DNA from: Cricetomys ansorgei
Lineage: Eukaryota > Chordata > Mammalia > Rodentia > Nesomyidae
Assembly (NCBI GenBank): GCA_026225945.1
Contig: JAMJFZ010000289.1
Span: forward strand, 2,974,501 to 3,038,500
Direction of reading: 5' to 3'
Length of the DNA: 64,000 nucleotides
Under the pieces are notes generated by a model that was given only the letters and a program-made list of their open reading frames with translations, had not been told where the DNA came from and did no database searches. The position numbers and the translations under genes are program-made. Position 1 is the stretch's first letter. The number at the start of each line of letters is the position of its first letter. This document shows, piece after piece, positions 11,403 to 22,553 of this stretch.

Positions 11403-12195
11403 AGAATATAATGAAGATTTGAATGACAGTGAACTAAGCAGTTGGAATAGGTATCATCACAGTCCTCACATGTTAAATGCACAATAATGCAACAACAGTT
11501 TCGGGCAAATTTTAAGTCAACATATTCAACAACCATGTTGAAATTGAGAAATGTTTTTGTTTTTGTTTTTGTTTTGTTTTTTCCAAAGCCACAATTTATT
11601 GAAAATAAGAGAATAGTGAACTGTTTATATCTGTTAAATGAGGTATATTTTGACTGATTACATTTAATTTTTATAAAAGAACCAGGATTAGTAGACACTA
11701 CTTATGACACTTACAAAACATGAAGAAAGAACAGTGTCAAATTTATTAAGTTAACTGCACAAACAGAGAAGGAATTATTCATTTTTCCAAATCATTTTCA
11801 AAGCTATAAAAAATCTTTAACAAAAAGCTGAAAATATTCAACAAAATAGAAAATTATAATAAAATCTGAGGATGCCATCAGTGGTACACAGCTTGCATAG
11901 CATGCAGAAAATTACAGTTGACTGAAAATTTATGAATGTAGCTGTTAAAGCCCTTAGCAAAATGCTAGCAAATCAAATACAGAAATTTACTAATTGTAAT
12001 TAATTCCAGAAACACATGACTTTATATTCAGAGATCAAGCAATAATGCAATGCTCTAAAACACACAATAAACAAGGCTTAACTAATAAGCTCAGTTTGAT
12101 TTCTTCTTGCTGTGAAAAATTCCTTGAAGAAAAGCAACTTGGGAGGAAATCTGTTATTATACTTATAACTTTATCACTGAGGGAAGTGTATATGT
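11403..12195. other. Unassigned AT-rich sequence, possible L1 ORF2 remnant
   Basis: Contains a T-rich (GTTTTT) tract at 11550-11582. Around 11955-12040, 'agcaaaatgctagcaaatc' followed by '...tcaagcaataatgc' recalls the L1 ORF2 sense strand, but it is too decayed to assert. The 101-residue minus frame at 11393-11698 is not gene-like. Confidence 0.4.
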
Positions 12196-12199
12196 ATAT

Positions 12200-12425
12200 A
12201 TTTGATGACCCCAAACGTGTATGTGTATGTATGTGTGTATATACATATACATACATACACACATACATAGACAGAACTAACTAGACTCAATAAAATTTAA
12301 AAAAAAGAAAACATTAGCTTGAGAGTTTTGAGAGGAGTTGAAGGGAGAAAATTCAGGGTAAATATGATCAAAATACATTGTGTACATGTATGAAATTCCC
12401 AAAGAATAAATGAAAATATTATTCA
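12200..12425 (+). repeat. LINE-1 3' end with (GTAT/ATAC) array
   Basis: 'gagaggagttgaagggaga', 'aatatgatcaaaatacattg' and 'tatgaaattcccaaagaat' are the terminal landmarks of a rodent L1 3'-UTR in plus orientation. Upstream is a GTAT array running into an ATAC array (12217-12268). The poly(A) is lost. Confidence 0.72.
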
Positions 12426-12581
12426 AAATTTCCATGGAATAATAAACTGTTATGATAATAATGAATTTAACATGATCCATAATTGTATTTTAGTGCACTA
12501 TGGAGAAAATATAAAAATAAAAATGAACAAATCTCTCTGAAAATCTTTCAAACTTTCTTACTAAATATTAAAGGTGATATG
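12426..12581. other. Short AT-rich spacer
   Basis: AT-rich sequence between an L1 3' end and a B1. Nothing identifiable. Confidence 0.5.
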
Positions 12582-12718
12582 TTAGTTTGAGAAAGGGTAT
12601 CACTGTATCCCGAGCTGGCTTAGAATTTCCTATATAGACCAGGCTGGTTTTGAACTCACAAAGATCTGCCTGCTTCTGCATCCAGAATGATAAAGGCATG
12701 CGGCACCATGTACAACCT
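12582..12718 (-). repeat. B1 SINE, nearly full length
   Basis: The plus strand is the reversed B1: 'ttgagaaagggtatcactgt', 'agctggcttagaatttccta', 'agaccaggctggttttgaac', 'gatctgcctgcttctgc' and 'aaaggcatgcggcaccatg'. The 7SL-derived monomer is complete apart from the tail. Confidence 0.85.
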
Positions 12719-12846
12719 ATAAAGAAGATCTTAATAGACACGTTTTATAGTTTAAAGGACTTAAAATCTTCTTTAATATTATATCAAAGCATCAAATTGT
12801 CCTTTTATAGAAATTTATGTTTGTCCTGTAAAATTTGTATTGAAAG

Positions 12847-13558
12847 TAGGTGAAATGGAATAGATTAGTGATCTGTAGTCTTCACCCCTCACCAAGGAGA
12901 CTTCTCTTTGCATCAAAGACTACTACAGAAAAACTACAACCAGTGAAAATACATCTCTGTGGAGCACAGTCTGAATGGATACATATACAAAACAATCCTG
13001 CATTCAAGGCTCAGTTAACATTGTGTAAAAGAGCATGGAAAGAATGTCAGAGCGGGAGGATCAGGGAGTTTGCTCTGAGAATGTATGTCCTAGTAGCAAC
13101 AGAAGCTACACTCACACAGTCTCGTCAGCCTGATTGTCCAAACATGAGCTAAACAAGGAAGACACAATGGACATGCTAAAAGTGATGGGGAAAAGCCCTC
13201 AAAACTTTAACCCTACACAGAAACTATAGGTAAATGACGAAAGCTGGGAGCAAGAGACCTGGTCTTCCCCAAGGAAGGGAACACCAATTGGTTGTGGGTA
13301 GTGTCAAAAGTCAGTTCTGAGAACATACATATAAGAATATGTATGTACATATGTATTATATATCTATTTATATGTACTTATGTATATACATCGGTATGTA
13401 TATACATATATATGTACGTGTGCCACAACAATTAGTGAAAAAAAAGAGGTCATGAATTTGAAGGAGTGCAGAGAGGGATACATAAGAGGGAAAAGAGGGA
13501 AAAGAGGGAAAAGAAAGGACAAATGTAGTGATTATATTATAATATATAAAAAGATATG
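12847..13558 (+). repeat. LINE-1 (Lx-like) 3'-UTR, long piece to its 3' end
   Basis: The most complete copy of this L1 3'-UTR here. In order it shows 'cttcacccctcacc', 'gagacttctctttgcatc', 'gtggagcacagtctgaatgg', 'gatcagggagtttgctctga', 'gtcctagtagcaacagaag', 'ccaattggttgtgg', an AT/GTAT simple region, 'gaggtcatgaatttgaagg' and 'gattatattataatatata'. The 100-residue frame at 12850-13152 lies wholly inside it and is spurious. No ORF2 precedes it, so it is 5'-truncated. Confidence 0.82.
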
Positions 13559-14015
13559 TGCATATCCCAAAATGACAAAGGTAGAGGGCCATTACGATTA
13601 CTGAATTGGATATTGTGCACGAAGCCCCATAACAAAGCCATGAAAGGGCAGATGGAGGCAATGTGCAAAATGTACACTTTAGAATGACAACTACAATTTG
13701 TAACAAAGTGGAAAAGGAAGCTAAAGAGGAAAAGATCATTTCACCCCTAGCAATTGCCATAGACTATTAAGAAACTCATCACTGGGTATTCATTTGCATT
13801 CTGTTTCATTTTATAGAGAAATGATTTTGAAATGTTTCTTAGTGTTGGTATAAAAATTAATCATATAAAATATAGATCCAATGAACATCTCTTAAGCGCA
13901 GAAAGGCACTTATTTCTTTGGCAAGATCCAAAGAGTTCTAAAAAAAATCAGTTAAGCAAAAAGTCTTTAAAATCAATACTTTATGATATTTAATAGACAT
14001 TGCTTAAAAATGGAA
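13559..14015. other. Unassigned sequence
   Basis: Roughly 450 bases with no recognised element. The 130-residue minus frame at 13368-13760 runs out of the L1 3'-UTR microsatellite and has no motif. Confidence 0.5.
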
Positions 14016-14017
14016 AG

Positions 14018-14208
14018 CCAAGGTGGCTGGAGAGGTTGTTCTTCCAGAGGACCTGGTTTCAATTTTCAGCACCCAAATGATGCTCACAGCTGACTGTAAA
14101 TACAGTCTCAGGTGATCTGATGCCTCTTCTGGCTTTTGTGGGCACTGCACACATGGAGTGTGTAGGCATAATGCCTATACATATAAACTAAAGAAAAAGT
14201 TTTATTCT
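14018..14208 (+). repeat. B3 SINE with internal deletion
   Basis: 'ggctggagaggttgttcttc' joins the SINE head directly to the 'cttccagaggacctggtt' block, so the normal ~25-base segment between them is missing. It continues through 'atctgatgcctcttctggc', 'gtgggcactgcacacatgg' and 'catataaactaaagaaaaag'. Confidence 0.78.
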
Positions 14209-14880
14209 TAATAAGAAGGCAAGACATGAATAGGGATAGAATGGGTGCAATAAATATAAAATTCAAAGGCCAAATCGACTCATAGTATCCATTTTCACTT
14301 CTCATCATAAACTCTCCAGATAAAACATATACAAAACAGCGGAGAATACTTCAGTGGAAGTACCAAAACTGAGAGTAAAAATGGCATTACTTCTTTATAT
14401 CTGAATTATACCTGGTGTTTTGTCTAAGTGAGACTAACACAATAAGTAACCCAAATCAAAATTTTCAAATCACTCATGTCTAAACAAAGCAATGAAGAAA
14501 ATTGACTCATATCCTGGTGTATGTGTCAAAAATTAAAAAAGAATACACTTGAACAAGCAATGTCAAAACATTATTTATCAGCTTTAGAAAATTCACATAT
14601 GTGTAATTCATAAGAATAACATCAAAACTGACTGAGGGAAGGCAAGAAAATGAACACTGATGAAGTTAGGTTAACAACTGACCAAAATAGACTTTCAGGA
14701 AAAAACTAGTAGTAAGAATTTAAAATTCCTATTATTGATAAAAATGTCAAATGCCAGAAAGTAGTAAAATTTTGAATACATATGCTTATATATAATACAA
14801 TTCATGAAGAAAAAAAAACCAGGCCATTTTTATACTATGTCTGTTTAGCAGAATAATAGTAATAGGTTGTCTCATTAGTT
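14209..14880. other. Unassigned AT-rich sequence
   Basis: No recognised repeat. A-run at 14812-14818. Confidence 0.5.
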
Positions 14881-14881
14881 A

Positions 14882-15032
14882 GTTAATTGAGACAGGGACT
14901 GACTATGTAGTATTGGCTGACCTATAACTCATCTTGTGGACAAGGCTAACATCAAATTCATAGAGAGCTGCCTCACTCTACCTCCTCAGTGTCAGGATTC
15001 CAGGCATGTCTATCCATGCCTTTCATCTTAAC
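14882..15032 (-). repeat. B1 SINE, diverged
   Basis: The reversed B1 is seen as 'ttgagacagggactgactat', 'gctgacctataactcatc', 'gacaaggctaacatcaaatt', 'tgcctcactctacctcc' and 'caggattccaggcatg'. Confidence 0.75.
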
Positions 15033-15084
15033 CATGAGCTCTGGACCTGACTTAAAATTGCAGGCATATGTTTTCTTTACTCAT

Positions 15085-15200
15085 GTGGAGCAAGCCTTAA
15101 ACCTAGTAAGAAAGCAGTTAGTTCCCCAGGTGATGTTTATCCCTCCAAGTCTCTATACCTATAGGGACATTTCTTTGTGCAATGGATGCCAGTAATTGCA
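15085..15200 (-). repeat. LINE-1 (Lx-like) 3'-UTR fragment
   Basis: 'gcaagccttaaacctagtaa' and 'gaaagcagttagttcccca' match, in reverse orientation, a segment of the rodent L1 3'-UTR upstream of the part seen at 12.85 kb. It is short and flanked by a plus-strand L1 end, so the two are separate insertions. Confidence 0.5.
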
Positions 15201-15229
15201 GAAATTCGCAGCTGGTCAAAATGTCTGTG

Positions 15230-15832
15230 GAGTGTTCACCACATATCAGACATCCTTATCATATTTTCTTTCCACAAGGATCAGAGACTACCTGGTAAGA
15301 GGAGTTGGGGTTGGAAAAAGTCTAAGAGACAGAGGTTGGGGAATTCTGGAGTCAAATGGTGTCTTCTGGACATGACAGGACCACTGTACTCATGAGCTCG
15401 CATCTACTGTGGTTCCTGCATAAGATCAAGTCAGCCAACAGTACAGTAGACAGTGGGGAGGAGCTCAAAGGTCCCCAGCCCTAGCTGAGGGACTATTGAC
15501 AGTTTAAAGCTTCTGGAAGAGAAAGTTAATTTTCTTTAAGGGTGTGGTCCCATGCTCTATGGGATGGTCCCATACCAATGAATGTATGGATAGCACACAT
15601 TGTACTCAGTGGGCTTTTGAACAAAAAAAGGAAGGAAGGAAGGAAGGGAGAAAGAGACAGAGAAAGAAAGACAAAAAGGAAGAAAGGAGAAGGAAGTTTG
15701 GAGGGATTAGGTGTGGAGGAGAGGGTCTGAGAGGAGTTAAGAGGAGGAGGGTTGTGAATCTTCCAAAATGCATTGCATGCATCTATGACATTCTACGAAT
15801 TAATAAAAATTTTATTTAAAAATATTTTTAAA
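15230..15832 (+). repeat. LINE-1 3'-UTR to 3' end, with polypurine tract
   Basis: In plus orientation: 'gagctcaaaggtccccagcc', 'ctgagggactattgacag', 'tttctttaagggtgtggtcc', 'gggatggtcccatacc', 'gcacacattgtactcagtgg', then a G/A-rich tract (15625-15730), 'gagaggagttaagagg' and 'cgaattaataaaaattttat'. The polypurine tract is a known trait of rodent L1 3'-UTRs. The short frames at 15542-15819 are byproducts. Confidence 0.78.
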
Positions 15833-15839
15833 GAGAGAG

Positions 15840-16450
15840 GATCACATTATATCTTGCCAAAACTACTGTCCTGACAGGAGAATTCAATACAATTTGTGTA
15901 TTTACCTATGAACACTACAAAGAGTAACAACAAAAGAACAACAGGACTCAAGTGATGAAAGCCAGATGCATCCCATCTTCAGACCCTTATCCTCATTATA
16001 TATAAAAATGTCCTTTGGTATTACCCTAAACCTTAATTGATGTCAGTATGGACTAAGGGCTTTTGGTTTTGCTTTGGGTGGTATTTCAATGTAACTATAT
16101 TGATTTTATGGCTTCAATTTTTATCAGATTAGCCCACTGGAAATGTATATCTGATAGCTCAGACCCTTGACTTATAACTTCTGTGTAGACTCATTTTAAT
16201 ATATTTGATTCTTTGGTATATTTCGATCTGAAATTTAAGAACAACAAATAAAACCCTCTAACTTCACTTGCTTATAGTTACTTATTTTTCTTTGACTGTA
16301 ATAAAAACTGATTTTGGAAGTCACATGTGTTAGCAATATGTTTATCGGTCTCCCTCTGGCTCGGCTATAGTGAGTACCTCTGATATGTATGTACTTATGA
16401 TGATAGCATTGCCAAAGCTGCCTTTTATGAACTAACATTTGCTTTTGGTC
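15840..16450. other. Unassigned AT-rich sequence
   Basis: About 600 bases with no element that I can name and no coding signal. Confidence 0.5.
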
Positions 16451-16454
16451 AAAG

Positions 16455-17110
16455 CAGTGACTCTACGTGGCCCCTTGCTGATAACTAATGGGTGACAAAA
16501 ACACTCTGAAAAACCTGCATCTCTGCCTTCTTTGCTACTTTAACTTTTGGATAGAATTATTTTTGTCCTTAGCTCTGCGTGCAGCTATGATCATCATTTA
16601 AGAAAGATTTTCCACAAATAGCAGCACCTGTTGATTTATTCCCTAATTTCTTGGATCCTTTCCTCACCCTGAAGACTGATGGTATCAAGACAAGAGAGAC
16701 TTAGGAAGCTCTCAGGATTTACAGGGGCTTCGTGATTAACAGATGGTCAGCCACCGGGGTTTGTAACATCTTCCTCTTGATCACCAGAGAGGTGCCTACA
16801 AGTTACAAATAATTAATCATTTTCTAACCCAATCTCCCCATCCAGATCCTTTGCCTGACGATAAAAGGAGCTATGCAGTAAGCCAAGATGGTCTTTCTGG
16901 GTGCAAGTCCTCCATCTTCTCAGTTTTGCTGGCTTATTAAATAAATCTTTTTTTTCTCTTGAGAAAACAACTTCCCTTGATGGATAGGGCCCCATCAGAG
17001 GAGGTGAATGGCCGTGGATTCTGTAACATTTCTTTCCTAGCACTTCTGAGATACTCAACCCCCAACCCCATGTCATTTTCCCTACCTATATGGTTAGCTA
17101 CTTCCCTAGG
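16455..17110 (+). mobile_element. Probable solo LTR of an endogenous retrovirus
   Basis: A less AT-rich block with promoter-to-polyadenylation spacing as in an LTR. It has a TATA-like 'gataaaagga' near 16859, then 'gtaagccaagatggtc' and 'cttattaaataaatc' (AATAAA near 16940) about 80 bases downstream, followed by a T/C-rich stretch and a U5-like segment ending in CCCCAACCCC. The boundaries are approximate and I found no target-site duplication. The 87-residue minus frame at 16813-17076 is antisense to it. I did not determine the family. Confidence 0.55.
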
Positions 17111-18400
17111 GCAATTTGTTTCCTTCCATTAAAAATTCATCCTCTTAGAAAAACTAATATTCTATTATCACTGTTAAAAAACACCACAAATTTGTTACTT
17201 TCACTTCTATATTAATTATCTTTCATTTCTGTAGGTCAAAATTTTACCCAAGTCTTCTCTGGTTAAAATCAATGTGCTGACTTTCTAGCATCTGTAAACA
17301 GAATACATCCTTTGTCACTATAAAATATTGACTCTAAACTAAGCTAAAATGCTGTGTGTTAAGCAATATTCTATAATAAAACACTTGCTTAGAATTACTA
17401 GCTGAAAACACCTGTGTAAGTTATCTTTTTGAGAAAAATAAACTTTTAAAAAATCAAAACAAAATGAAAGAATACAAATATTTCAGAAGACATGCCAGTT
17501 ATGTTTTTTTTTTAATATACACTTAATATCATATCCGTTCAGGGAAATGAACCTTGGTTGCCTAGGTTTTCTATATTCTTTGTATAAATTACATACTTAT
17601 GAAATATAGAATGAAACATATTTAGATTATTTCTTTGATTAGTGTTTTATGAACTAACAGATATAAAATTTCAAAACGAAATTCTAATTTGTATTTATAA
17701 TTAAAGACAAAGCTTAGAGCAAGTTAAACAATGTCAAACCATCATTCAAATTACTTTCACTTTAGCTTTTGTTGTTGTTTTTGCTAGTAATGCATTTGAT
17801 CTTCATATAGCACACCTTTTTGCCAAACCTATTGCTTATTGTAACCTTTCTAGGAACAGTGAATCCAAAATAATTTTGATTTAAATGTACATTTCTTTGT
17901 AATATTAGGCTTCCTTTCTAAGTCTTGCCATCTGTAACTATATCTTTCTTGTTAATGGCTCTCACATCTCTCAACTGTTTGCTTGTATTTTCTTATTGTT
18001 AGTCTTATGTTTACTTTATGCTCTGTGCTGTCTGTTAGTTCTTGAGAGTGCTGGTTACACCTTTCCTTTATTTCCTTTCTTAACAGAGCTGCAACACAAA
18101 GCTTTTCCATTTTATTGTGGCTACTGAATTTTCTTTCTTAAGTAATGCTTTCTGTGACAGATCAAAAATCTCGATGAATCCAAAGTCATGATGTTATCTT
18201 TAATGAATTATTCTAGAAGGATCCCGATTTAAGGCTCAACAATCAACTTTTACATTTGGAGGTCCTCTCATTTTGGCACTTTTTGATAGATGGGGTCTCC
18301 TTTCTCTGCAGGCTTGAGCTCTTTCCTGCATTAAAAGTCAGATGATTGTGTAAACATGTTTCTGGTGTCTTCATTCTGACCCATTTATCCAAGCTTTACT
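17111..18400. other. Unassigned AT-rich sequence
   Basis: About 1.3 kb without a recognised repeat. It has a T-run at 17503-17511 and a GTT-rich stretch near 17770. No gene signal. Confidence 0.5.
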
Positions 18401-18404
18401 ATAG

Positions 18405-18492
18405 AGTAAATGCTTTCATCTTCTTGTAAAATGGAGACAGGTTCATTATCTCCCTTCCGTGTCACAAGGATTAAAGAAGTGAATACTTGTTA
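18405..18492 (+). repeat. MIR SINE, 3' half
   Basis: 'catcttcttgtaaaatggag', then 'cacaaggattaaagaagtga' and 'atacttgtt' reproduce the core-to-3' part of the mammal-wide MIR consensus in plus orientation (the 'cctcatctgtaaaatgggg...gaggattaaatgagttaatac' region). MIRs predate the placental radiation, so this locus is old and should align across mammals if not deleted. Confidence 0.7.
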
Positions 18493-19410
18493 AAAACTCC
18501 TGCTGTTCTCATTTCCTCTTTCAAAACACTGGGCCTTCCAAGCTGTCTTTCCATCTCTCCTTTCTCCTCTGGAATTCCCCAAAAACCGCTCATCAGACAA
18601 ATAAAGGATGAAGCAATTGCAGGCCAATCACGTATGCTAAAAACAGATCTGAGAAATACCTTGATCACATTAAAAATGTTGGCGGTTTTGGCTTGCGACT
18701 CCTTACAGTATTTTTTGGGAAATATGCTGTGAGGAATGCAGCTTTAGCAGTTATTGTACATGGAAATGTGTTCTAAATGTCTTCCACGGGGCATGGAAAA
18801 CAAAATAAAGGTATGCTTCTCATTGCGCTTCCTGTCTTTAGAAAATGTTCCTTTCAGCGACATAGGTTTGTCATTTAGTTGCATCTGGAGAAAGCCAAAT
18901 TCCAAACAATCTGAGCTTTCTTTTGAATATAAAAGAGCTCTTTAATTTACATTTTCTGATTTTTCTGTGTCTCTCAGCACATCAGGTCTCTATTTACCAA
19001 AGTATGATAATTTTTCACATTGACCTCAGCAGAAAACAAGGAGTATTGCTTCTCCTGTGTTTTCTGTTACTGGACTGTAATCTCTCCTCAGCACAACCCC
19101 GAAGCATTATCAGCTGTAAAGGAGAGAAACTAAAAATCCAAAGAATGATTTCTTAAGTCTGTGACAGCTGCACTAAAACCCAATTCTAAAAAGTGGCTCT
19201 CTTTCTTCTTTGTGTCTTGAGGTTTGGTGACAGATGAATGCTTATGAGGGATAAAGGATTCAAGTTATCAGTGAGCAAGCCTTCCCATTCAGGCCAACAC
19301 TCTGTGTGACTGACAGGAATGGCCTCTAGTCTCCGACTCTTCAGCATCCTGCACATAGCTTGACACTGTGTTCGGGAGGTGGCAGGTGGGGGGCATTATT
19401 CCTGGACTTG
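18493..19410. other. Repeat-free, balanced-composition sequence
   Basis: About 900 bases with higher complexity and several isolated CpGs, unlike the flanking AT-rich DNA. A 77-residue plus frame (18923-19156) carries a chance hydrophobic, leader-like stretch but no recognisable family. I consider the block a candidate conserved non-coding element and not a gene. Confidence 0.45.
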
Positions 19411-19441
19411 CCAAAAAAACAAAACAAACAAAAAAAAAAAT
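19411..19441. repeat. A-rich tract
   Basis: Interrupted poly(A), possibly a SINE or L1 tail whose body is lost. Confidence 0.85.
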
Positions 19442-19985
19442 CTCATAATCTCCCAGCACAGACTTTGAGATCTATCGGTATTGTCTCTAACAGTTCTGGT
19501 AAACAATAATGCTATTGTTTTCCATCATTAGTTAATAACGTCACCCTATATTAACAAAAATAGATATGCTAAGAAGTTTTAATTCTGCTGAAATTTTGAC
19601 ATCAGCTCTTATAAGAATTTTCAATCCTTGGATACTAGACCATTTAAAACTAACACATCTGTCATTCAACTTATTCTAAACTAGTCCAGTAATGGTTGAT
19701 TCCAGAAGGTAGGATGGATGACTGAGCTGTATGAAATATTACAAATATTTTTATAAGCTTGTAAAACATGCTCACATTCACTTATCGAACACAAGAAAAA
19801 AAATCCTTAAATTACACCCAAAATAAATTATGCAGGTTTTATTTAGAAACAGAGAATTTATGTTAGTGTATGACACATGAGATATGGAAACTTTTTAAAA
19901 CACAAATGAAGAAGAAAAGACTAAATGAAATTATGCCAGTTTTCATTTTTAAGAAGCCAATATAATTTTAAGAAAAAGTCTAGCA
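19442..19985. other. Unassigned AT-rich sequence
   Basis: Nothing identifiable. Confidence 0.5.
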
Positions 19986-19987
19986 CA

Positions 19988-20160
19988 GGGCTGGAGAGTT
20001 GGCTAAGTTGTTAAGAGCACCCACCGTACTTGCATTGGAAATGACTTCCACACTTTACTCCAGCTTCTGAGACTCTGGTCTCAGCTTCTGGATTCTGCAG
20101 GCACACGGACTTGTAACACACAGAGAAACACAGACACTTCACAGATAATAACAAGAATTC
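19988..20160 (+). repeat. B3 SINE
   Basis: 'gggctggagagttggctaag' and 'ttgttaagagcacccac' are the tRNA-like head. 'ctccagcttctgagactctg' and 'gcaggcacacggacttg' follow. The tail region is replaced by a short tandem of 'aagaattctta' units up to about 20190. Confidence 0.8.
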
Positions 20161-20164
20161 TTAA

Positions 20165-20735
20165 AGAATTCTTAAAGTAATTCTTAAAGAAACCTACTTC
20201 ATATAAGAAAGTGGTGGCTGAGCGCTATTCTATAACTGCTACATATTTAATATTACTAAGTACTTAATATATTAAGAATGGCACTTACAATGCATCAAGA
20301 AACTAAAATATCACAAATGATTATAAAGGGTTTCTGAATAGGTCAGTGAATCAACCTTTCCCTATATTAGTTTGTACACTCTGAGTATGAGAGTTCAATA
20401 ATACTTTTTGTAAAAAAATTATTTTACCATGACAATTATACATATTTATTGTATGTAATATATATGGCAAAGATAGTATTTTAAAATCTGAGTATATTCA
20501 ATACATAGTGAATGTACATGTATGTATGTATATATATGACTTGGGTTCATTTCTATTTATGAGCACAATGTACCATAAGCATATTTCTTCCATACCTCCT
20601 TCCTCTACCCTTAGAACTCATATTTTTCTTATTCTTCAACATTTCCCAGATAGTTTGTTTCTAATTTAATATAATATGCCTCTTTATAAAATCTAGGAAC
20701 CACAAATGAAAGAAAACGTATTTGTTTTTATGAGA
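20165..20735. other. Unassigned AT-rich sequence, possible L1 3' extremity
   Basis: Short ATGT array at 20515-20535. The last 150 bases may already be the 3' end of the antisense L1 that follows, but I cannot place the boundary. Confidence 0.4.
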
Positions 20736-21227
20736 ACAAATTAATTAACTTGATAAGATGATATCCTGTTGAATCTATTTTCCTGCAAAGAGCATTACAT
20801 TCATCTTTGTGGTTGAAAGAAAGTCAATGCATACATGCCACATTTTCTTCCAATTTTCCGTTAATAGAAAACTTGACTGGCTCCAAAACAACTACTGTTA
20901 ACAATGCTGCAACAAATATCAGTGTGCAAGTATCTCTGTAGTATGTTGGCTTATAGGATAAATACTTACTCAAGTGGTGAAGCTGGGTCACAATACAGAT
21001 CTGTGGTTTCTTGAGGACCCGTCAAGATGGTATCCATAGTGAGCAGATTATAGTCCTGTCATCAGTGTGCAAGGGTTCCCTTTTCCCTATATACTCACCA
21101 GCATTTGTTGTTATTTGGTTTCGAAATGCCTACAATTCTGAATAGGGTGAGATGTAATAACAAAGTAGTTTTAATTTGCATTACTTCGGCAGCTAATCAC
21201 ATTGAATATTTTTATATGTTCATTGGC

Positions 21228-21950
21228 TTTTTTTTTTTTTTGAGATTCTAACTACAATATTTTTCTTGTTCTTTTCCTCCCTTCAAACCCTCCCATGCAA
21301 ATCTTCCTGAAATATTTCAAATTCATGGCCTCCTTTTCCATTCTTTGTTGCTGCATACATATTTGTATGCATTTGTACATATATATTTCTAAATATAATC
21401 TGCTCATTTTGTATGATGTCACCTATTTAGGGTTGAAAATTGACACCAGACAGCCAATTGTTGCTCTGTTCCCTGGGGAAGATCACCTTTCATTCTGCCA
21501 GCCAGTAGATTTTGTACACTTGAGCCCCCATCCACTTTGATATGTTCATTGGTGTCATTCTTGTTCAACTCATTTTGGGTAGTTATGTTGGTAAGTCTTT
21601 TTGGGTATAACATCTGATATTTCTATTAGACACAATCTCACAAAAATCTCCTGGATTCTTGGGCTCTTCCAATCTTTCTATCCTATTTTGCAATGTTCCC
21701 TGAGCCTTAGATGCAGAAGAGATTGTAGATAAATCCCTTTAGATTAGGATCTACAGTTCTCCATTCTGATTGTGATTTTCTGTAGTGTTCTTTGTTTGCT
21801 TCAAAGAGAGAAGTTTCTGTGATGATAGATAAAGTCTACAGTAATCTGTAAATAAACTTATGTTTATAGATTACTGTTAGGGATTGTGCTAGTTTAGTAG
21901 ATTACTGGTTGTAGATTCTTCTCCAATAGCAATGATTTAATTCATTCTCG
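21228..21950 (-). mobile_element. LINE-1 (Lx-like) 3'-UTR inserted in older L1
   Basis: Starts on plus with a 14-base poly-T (21228-21241), the reversed poly(A) tail. It continues 'cctcccttcaaaccctccca', 'aatataatctgctcattttg', 'gttccctggggaagatcacc', 'acacaatctcacaaaaatc' and 'gttccctgagccttagatg' to 'gggattgtgctagtttag'. The host L1 resumes after about 21960. The retained tail shows L1-type retroposition and dates it as younger than the host element. Frames at 21295-21613 are spurious. Confidence 0.78.
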
Positions 21951-22211
21951 ATAATTGTCAATTGTCTAGCTTATTTTATAAGATCATCCATTGATATAGT
22001 TGTTTGACTATTTTGCTGTTTAGGGTCTTGAATTTTTTTATATATTGTAGGTATTAATCATTTGTCAAGTATAGAGCTAGTAAAGATTTTCTTCAATTCC
22101 CTAGGCTGTTTCTTCACTCACTTAATTATTTCTTTTGCTGTGCAGAAACTTTTTAAATTCATTGAAATCTCATTTGTCATTTTTTGACATTATTTCCAAA
22201 GTGATTGGTTT

Positions 22212-22553
22212 CCTGTCTGACTTTTCTGTTGCTGTGATAAAGTGCCATGATCAAAAGCAATTTATGGGAAAAAAAAAAAAAAGAAAAGAAAAGTCTTTAT
22301 TTTGGCTTATGGATCCAGAGCTGTAAGAGTCCGTTGTTGCTGAGGAGGCATAGAAGCAAGCTCCTGACAAGAGCCTGAGAGAGAGAGACAGAAAGAGAGA
22401 ACTGGAAGCAGCAATGGGGCCATAAATTGTCAAAAACAACCCCTTGTAATCCACTTCCTTCAACCACTTCTTCAAACACTGCCACCAACTGGAGACAGAC
22501 TGTTCTAATGTCTGAGTCTGTGGGAGACATTTCTCATTCAAAGGACCACGTTT
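22212..22553 (-). mobile_element. MaLR LTR (ORR1/MT-type) inserted in L1
   Basis: On minus it begins near 'gtggtcctttgaatgag' and passes 'ccagttggtggcagtg'. It carries a polyadenylation signal in 'gccaaaataaagac' and ends 'cactttatcacagcaacag'. This is the hallmark MaLR LTR 3' end. An A-rich expansion (T on minus) at 22266-22290 follows the signal. The frames at 22251-22622 overlap this LTR and are not genes. A GTT/T-rich tract (22553-22580) adjoins it. Confidence 0.75.

Noticed and set aside
12850..13152. 100-residue plus frame
   Set aside because: Entirely within a recognised L1 3'-UTR, which is non-coding.
18923..19156. 77-residue plus frame with a hydrophobic, leader-like stretch followed by Cys residues, looking like a small secreted protein
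   Set aside because: No family recognised, no upstream promoter or good start context, and AT-rich DNA yields such hydrophobic runs by chance. A codon-substitution test would be needed to revive it.
21214..21552. Exact 13-base repeat 'atatgttcattgg' at 21214-21226 and 21540-21552, looking like a target-site duplication
   Set aside because: The second copy falls inside the inserted L1 3'-UTR, at a place where that family normally has a similar word, and the element continues to about 21950. The match is coincidental homology.
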